Below, in pieces: positions 6,907-9,830 of a DNA stretch of 9,830 nucleotides. The notes under the pieces are model-generated. The model was not told the origin of the DNA, did not search any database, and saw only the letters and a list, made by a program, of their open reading frames with translations. Positions within the stretch are counted from its first letter, which is position 1, and every line of letters starts with the position of its first letter. This stretch comes from an uncultured Oribacterium sp. Its GTDB lineage: Bacteria > Bacillota > Clostridia > Lachnospirales > Lachnospiraceae. The stretch spans positions 1 to 9,830 of the forward strand of contig CAAGRO010000421.1 in assembly GCA_900772695.1 (NCBI GenBank). The letters run 5' to 3'. A program made the position numbers and the translations under genes.

Positions 6907-6930
6907 CTCTAAACACCTCTTCAAAAATTT

Positions 6931-6998
6931 ATGGGGTCTGACCCCCTTACAAATTCCTTACAGGACCTTCATCATTTCGTAATGGGGTCAGACCCCAT
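6931..6998. repeat. Inverted pair of GGGGTC-n-GACCCC palindromes (REP/BIME-like)
   Basis: ATGGGGTCTGACCCC (6931-6945) and GGGGTCAGACCCCAT (6984-6998) are perfect 15-bp inverted copies separated by 38 bases, and each is itself a palindrome around its centre. The right copy extends to AATGGGGTC/GACCCCATT (6981-6999). Paired inverted palindromes of this sort resemble bacterial REP/BIME elements, which are spread by RAYT-type transposases and often sit in operon spacers, where they stabilise the upstream mRNA. No transposase is in the window. Confidence 0.7.
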
Positions 6999-7010
6999 TC
7001 ACTTAATTCA

Positions 7011-7043
7011 ATAAAGGGTTGCTTGTGGCAAGCAACCCTTTAT
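7011..7043 (-). terminator. Perfect 15-bp hairpin between livJ and livH, partial terminator or mRNA stabiliser
   Basis: ATAAAGGGTTGCTTG (7011-7025) and CAAGCAACCCTTTAT (7029-7043) pair perfectly around a 3-nt loop. On the minus strand it is followed by TGAATTAAG rather than a T run, so full termination is unlikely. Its location after livJ suits leaky termination or protection of the livJ 3' end, raising the level of binding protein over permease. Confidence 0.7.
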
Positions 7044-7050
7044 GCTCTTT

Positions 7051-7083
7051 CATCATGCAGAAAACTCAGATTTTCTCATGATG
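7051..7083 (-). promoter_or_regulatory. Hairpin directly after livJ
   Basis: CATCATG plus AGAAAA (7051-7057, 7059-7064) pairs with TTTTCT plus CATGATG (7071-7083): 13 pairs with a single bulged base and a 6-nt loop. It begins 17 bases after the livJ stop codon. It is one of three stacked structures in the livJ-livH spacer and probably acts on mRNA stability rather than termination. Confidence 0.55.
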
Positions 7084-7100
7084 CTTTCTCACTTTTCCGA

Positions 7101-8330
7101 TCAGTCGGCAGAAGTATAGGCACCATCCTTGACGATGACTGCCTTCGGCTCCTTATCGACATCACCATTCTCGTTCCATGTCATGCCGGAACCGGTGAGA
7201 CCATCATACTTGAGGGTCTTCATCTGCTCTTCCATTCCTGTACCAAGATCAGATACCGACATATCCGGAGTCAGGTTACCAGCCTCGATGGCTGCCTTCA
7301 TGATGTATGCTGCATCATAGGCATCTGCAGCGAACTGAATCGGGGTGTCACCGAACTTATCCTTATAAGCAGTTACGAAGCTTACAGTCTTCTCGTCGGT
7401 CGCATCAGCTGCGAACGGAGTCAGAAGCATGAGGCCCTCTGCGAGAGACTTATCGAAGTTCTCAACATCAAGGATACCATCCATACCATCACAACCGAAG
7501 AAGGTCGGCTTGTAACCCATGGTGTTTGCCTGTGTCAGAACGAGGGCTGCCTCTGTATAGTAGAACGGAAGGAATACCAGCTCTGCGCCTGCACTCTGCA
7601 TCTTCTGAAGCTGTGTAGAGAAGTCAGTCTTCGAATCTGCCGTGAACTGCTCATCCGCTACGATCTCAAGACCCTGGTTGCCTGCCTCGGTCACGAAGGA
7701 ATCGTGAATACCGGAGGAATAAACATCGGAAGAATCATAGATGATACCGATCTTGGTTGCGAGCTTGTGTGTTCCGATGTACTCTGCGGACTTGGCGCCC
7801 TGTGCCGGATCCGAGAAGCATACGCGGTATGCATTTGGAGCAGTGGTACAGTCAACAGCGGAACCTGACGGCGTTAAGATGAACAGGTTATCATTCTGTG
7901 CCTCAGAGGCAACGGCGATGGTCGGTGCGGAAGTGGTCGGTCCGATCAGCATCTGCATGCCCCAGTCCTTCAGGGAGTTGTATGCATTGATGGCCTTCTC
8001 CTGATCGTGCTCATCATCTGCGGTCTTATACTCTACCTGGTAGCCATTGATACCACCGGCTGCATTGATCTCATCAATCGCAACCTGTGCACCATTGATA
8101 ACGGCCTTACCGTAGATGGCTGCACCACCGGTCAGCGGACCCTGGCCACCGATCTTCCATGTAAGATCCGAAGAACCAGCGGCTGTGGTTGTGCCCTCAG
8201 CTGCTGCAGCAGTTGTCGTATCGCCTGCAGCGGCAGCGGCTGTTGTCGCCTCCGGGGTAGATGAAGAACCACAGGCTGCCAAAGAAGCAACCATCGAAGC
8301 TGCAAGTACTGCACTTAATACCTTTTTCAT
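7101..8330 (-). CDS. livJ: Branched-chain amino acid ABC transporter substrate-binding lipoprotein LivJ (409 aa)
   Basis: This is an extracellular lipid-anchored receptor that delivers amino acid to LivHM. A type II signal peptide ends in the lipobox LAAC (17-20), with Cys20 lipidated. An Ala/Thr-rich linker (about 28-53) follows, then a periplasmic-binding fold of the Leu/Ile/Val-binding family (Peripla_BP_6): IGGQGPLTGGAAIYGK (60-75), AQVAIDEINAAGGINGYQV (82-100), LIGPTTSAPTIAVA, then LFILTPSGS and the domain-2 segment KIGIIYDSSDVYSSG. Length is normal for Gram-positive members. ATG 8330 follows GAGAGGAG at good spacing. It heads the operon with its own strong promoter and CodY-like box. 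Substrates are probably Leu/Ile/Val, but binding-site residues alone do not exclude other amino acids or small amides. Confidence 0.95.
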   Translation of the reverse strand: MKKVLSAVLAASMVASLAACGSSSTPEATTAAAAAGDTTTAAAAEGTTTAAGSSDLTWKIGGQGPLTGGAAIYGKAVINGAQVAIDEINAAGGINGYQVEYKTADDEHDQEKAINAYNSLKDWGMQMLIGPTTSAPTIAVASEAQNDNLFILTPSGSAVDCTTAPNAYRVCFSDPAQGAKSAEYIGTHKLATKIGIIYDSSDVYSSGIHDSFVTEAGNQGLEIVADEQFTADSKTDFSTQLQKMQSAGAELVFLPFYYTEAALVLTQANTMGYKPTFFGCDGMDGILDVENFDKSLAEGLMLLTPFAADATDEKTVSFVTAYKDKFGDTPIQFAADAYDAAYIMKAAIEAGNLTPDMSVSDLGTGMEEQMKTLKYDGLTGSGMTWNENGDVDKEPKAVIVKDGAYTSAD

Positions 8331-8361
8331 AATTTTTCTCCTCTCAGTTTTCTAAAATACA

Positions 8362-8376
8362 AGCTTTCTGAAAACT
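8362..8376. promoter_or_regulatory. CodY-like box at the livJ transcription start
   Basis: AGCTTTCTGAAAACT matches the CodY consensus AATTTTCWGAAAATT at 12 of 15 positions when read on the minus strand. It lies immediately downstream of the -10 box, roughly over the start point. CodY is the Firmicutes repressor that senses branched-chain amino acids and GTP and commonly controls their transport. A second, poorer match (10 of 15) starts at 8346. The gene for CodY is not in the window. Confidence 0.6.
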
Positions 8377-8383
8377 TTTCATC

Positions 8384-8412
8384 ATTATAAAGTTCGGAGT
8401 TATGGAAGTCAA
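8384..8412 (-). promoter_or_regulatory. Strong sigma-A promoter of livJHMGF
   Basis: On the minus strand TTGACT (8407-8412) and TATAAT (8384-8389) are separated by exactly 17 bases. The region upstream of the -35 is A/T-rich (8413-8432), like an UP element. The leader to the livJ start is only about 47 bases, too short for a T-box or a riboswitch. Confidence 0.9.
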
Positions 8413-8493
8413 TAACTTTTATAACATAATTTCACGTTTGCGGTTCATATGATAACGCTCAGGAATACATAGTATAATGTCTAATTCTAAGAG

Positions 8494-8732
8494 CACGCAG
8501 GGCCCAGGAGGAGCTGTCGCAGAAGCCATACGTAGAGTTCGTGAAGAATCAAAATTGTCCCCCTTAGAACCAGTTGGAGTAATTTTTCCTTAGCACTCTC
8601 TGCAACACTGAGTTTTCATAAAGAAAACTCAGTCGTTTGCAGAGAGTCTACTGGTTCTTAGGGGGACAATTTTAGAGTCTTCCGAACTCGAAGTACTGTG
8701 CTTCTGCGACAGCCCCTCCTGGGCCCTGCGTG
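8494..8732. repeat. 239-nt near-perfect palindromic hairpin between gpsA and livJ
   Basis: Outer arms 8494-8526 and 8700-8732 pair at 32 of 33 positions. Further in, 8535-8547 pairs with 8678-8689 with one bulge, 8551-8574 with 8650-8673 at 23 of 24, 8595-8604 with 8638-8647, and 8607-8617 with 8623-8633 around a 5-nt loop. The main asymmetry is an unpaired 20-nt segment at 8575-8594. The single outer mismatch is A-C in plus-strand RNA but G-U in minus-strand RNA. It starts 9 bases after the gpsA stop. No open frame of useful length is seen. It could be a MITE-like non-autonomous element, a structured RNA, or an extreme terminator; no T run or clear target-site duplication flanks it. Confidence 0.85.
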
Positions 8733-8741
8733 AATTCAAAA

Positions 8742-9734
8742 TCACTTATCAAATGGAACATTTATATTTTCGATGGTCCGGTCGCGGAGCATCAGATCGC
8801 GGACCGCATCCCGTGCCGGCTTGCCTTCGAAGAGGATCTGGTTGATGCCCTCGACGATCGGCATCGACACCTCGTACTTCTCCGCGAGCGCACGTGCCGC
8901 CTTCGCCGCATATACACCCTCGACCGTCTGGCCGACCTCCTGCATCGCTTCCTCGTAGCTTCTGCCCTCGCCCATCAGGATACCGGCGCGACGGTTCCGG
9001 CTGTGCATGGACGCACAGGTCACGATCAGATCACCGATCCCGCTCAGACCGTTGAAGGTCTCCATGCGGCAGCCCATCTTCATGCCAAGCCGCTCGATCT
9101 CCGCGATTCCCCGCGTGATCAGCGCCGCCTTCGTGTTGTCTCCGTAGCCGAGACCGTCCGCCATACCGGCCGCCAGCGCGATGACATTCTTCGTCGCGCC
9201 TCCGATCTCGATCCCCTTGATATCCGGATTAATGTAGACACGGAAGCAGTCGCACATGAACGCGTTCTGCACAAAAAGCGCCGTCTTCTCGGTATGCGCC
9301 CCGGTCACGATCGTCGTCGGAATAAAACGCGATACTTCCTCGGCATGGCTCGGTCCGGACAGTACCGCGACATCCGCCTGCGGGATCTCCTCTTCGATGA
9401 TATCCGACATCGTATAGAGTGTACCCTCTTCGATGCCCTTCGCCACGGACACGATAACCTGACCCTCGCCGACATACGGCTTCATCTCATGCGCCGTACC
9501 ACGTACGAAGATGGACGGCACCGCCAGCACGACAAGCGCCTGGTCCTTCAGTGCTGACACCAGATCCGAGGTAAAACCTACGCTCTCCGGAATCACCGCA
9601 CCCGGCAGATTCTTATGGCGGTGGGTCTCCTGAAGCGCATCCACCTCCTGCTGAAACTTCGACCAGATGGTCACCTCATGTCCGTTATGGGCGAGCAAAA
9701 TGCCGAGGGCCGTGCCCCAGGTACCTGCGCCGAT
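8742..9734 (-). CDS. gpsA: Glycerol-3-phosphate dehydrogenase [NAD(P)+], 5' end truncated
   Basis: GpsA reduces dihydroxyacetone phosphate to glycerol-3-phosphate for phospholipid synthesis in the cytoplasm. The frame contains the N-terminal dinucleotide-binding IGAGTWGTALGI, then VLSGPSHAEEV, the lysine of GGATKNVIALAAG (catalytic position), GYGDNTKAALITRG and FNGLSGIGDLIVTCASMHSRN, giving about 330 residues, near full length. However, the five or so residues normally before IGAG are absent. In-frame codons upstream of 9734 read CTC TCA TCA TAT GTA to a TGA stop, with no start codon or ribosome site. The only internal start candidate is TTG 9698, which would delete the GxGxxG motif and inactivate the protein. 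The gene therefore looks cut exactly at its start by a junction with plsY. It is catalytically intact otherwise. Confidence 0.88.
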   Translation of the reverse strand: MGAGTWGTALGILLAHNGHEVTIWSKFQQEVDALQETHRHKNLPGAVIPESVGFTSDLVSALKDQALVVLAVPSIFVRGTAHEMKPYVGEGQVIVSVAKGIEEGTLYTMSDIIEEEIPQADVAVLSGPSHAEEVSRFIPTTIVTGAHTEKTALFVQNAFMCDCFRVYINPDIKGIEIGGATKNVIALAAGMADGLGYGDNTKAALITRGIAEIERLGMKMGCRMETFNGLSGIGDLIVTCASMHSRNRRAGILMGEGRSYEEAMQEVGQTVEGVYAAKAARALAEKYEVSMPIVEGINQILFEGKPARDAVRDLMLRDRTIENINVPFDK

Positions 9735-9739
9735 GAGTG

Positions 9740-9830
9740 ATGAATATACAGCACATGATCATTTCCCTGGTGGTGGGATATATCTTCGGTAACATCCCGA
9801 ATGGCTATCTGTATGCGAAGTCCCAGGGGG
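9740..9830 (+). CDS. plsY: Acyl-phosphate:glycerol-3-phosphate acyltransferase PlsY, N-terminal fragment
   Basis: Thirty codons run to the right window edge, reading MNIQHMIISLVV and then GYIFGNIPNGYLYAKSQG. The hydrophobic first helix followed by G(Y)xxGxIPxGYLxAK is the N-terminus of PlsY, the membrane enzyme that acylates glycerol-3-phosphate, the product of GpsA. ATG 9740 or the in-frame ATG 9755 could be the start; neither has a Shine-Dalgarno sequence, since gpsA code begins 6 bases upstream on the other strand. In many Firmicutes plsY directly precedes gpsA on the same strand, so this head-to-head position is odd. The identification rests on a short but characteristic motif. Confidence 0.7.
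   Translation, partial: MNIQHMIISLVVGYIFGNIPNGYLYAKSQG

Noticed and set aside
8116..8264. Ala/Thr-rich low-complexity repeat as a separate element
   Set aside because: It is the flexible linker code after the LivJ lipobox, common in lipoproteins of this group.
8331..8383. T-box or amino acid riboswitch in the livJ leader
   Set aside because: The leader is only about 47 bases and lacks any terminator/antiterminator pair or specifier features.
8450..8478. Plus-strand promoter driving transcription into the long hairpin (TATAAT at 8473)
   Set aside because: The -10 is perfect, but the hexamer 17 bases upstream (TGATAA) matches only 2 of 6 positions and there is no extended -10. It may be chance in AT-rich sequence.
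8482..8736. AATTC on both sides of the long hairpin as a target-site duplication
   Set aside because: The left copy is 6 bases away from the arm end while the right one touches it. A 5-bp match with unequal spacing is not convincing.

Overview
The window reads as a stretch of a Gram-positive, Firmicutes-type genome with moderately high GC, most likely a Clostridia/Lachnospiraceae relative. The reasons are strong GGAGG ribosome sites, sigma-A type TTGACT/TATAAT promoters, a CodY-like box, an Ala/Thr-linker lipoprotein, and protein sequences of clostridial character. The species cannot be named from the sequence. Every gene lies on the minus strand except a fragment at the extreme right.

Layout from left to right. 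(1) 1-109 is an internal piece of NAD kinase with no start, followed by a rho-independent terminator at 123-153. (2) 185-722 is a small AT-richer two-gene unit, an unrecognised 88-residue protein and a DUF4160 protein, translationally coupled by an 8-base overlap. (3) 862-1002 holds three 47-bp tandem repeats; the last one contains the 3' end of the next gene. (4) 964-1545 encodes a membrane-anchored LprI/DUF1311-like protein. (5) 1665-3290 encodes a beta-CASP metallo-beta-lactamase-fold RNase-like enzyme with its own promoter and an operator-like dyad. (6) 3434-8330 is a complete branched-chain amino acid ABC transporter operon, livJ-livH-livM-livG-livF, transcribed right to left. It has a good promoter with a CodY-like box at the start point, a 194-base livJ-livH spacer packed with inverted repeats, and a strong terminator after livF. 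(7) The 411-base gap 8331-8741 holds the livJ promoter and a 239-nt near-perfect hairpin (8494-8732). (8) 8742-9734 is gpsA without a start codon, abutting head to head the first 30 codons of plsY (9740-9830, plus strand).

How the genes work together. LivJ captures branched-chain amino acids (or related amino acids) at the cell surface, LivH and LivM form the membrane channel, and LivG and LivF hydrolyse ATP to drive import. The CodY-like box would shut the operon down when branched-chain amino acids and GTP are plentiful. The hairpins after livJ probably keep binding-protein mRNA more abundant than mRNA for the membrane and ATPase subunits. gpsA and plsY both belong to phospholipid precursor synthesis. 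In related genomes they usually follow each other on one strand, so their opposed, start-less arrangement here suggests a rearrangement or an assembly/amplification chimera.

I do not see a convincing new multi-gene system. The observations most worth following up are the 239-nt hairpin, the gpsA/plsY junction, the 47-bp repeats that copy a gene's 3' end, and the DUF4160 pair.
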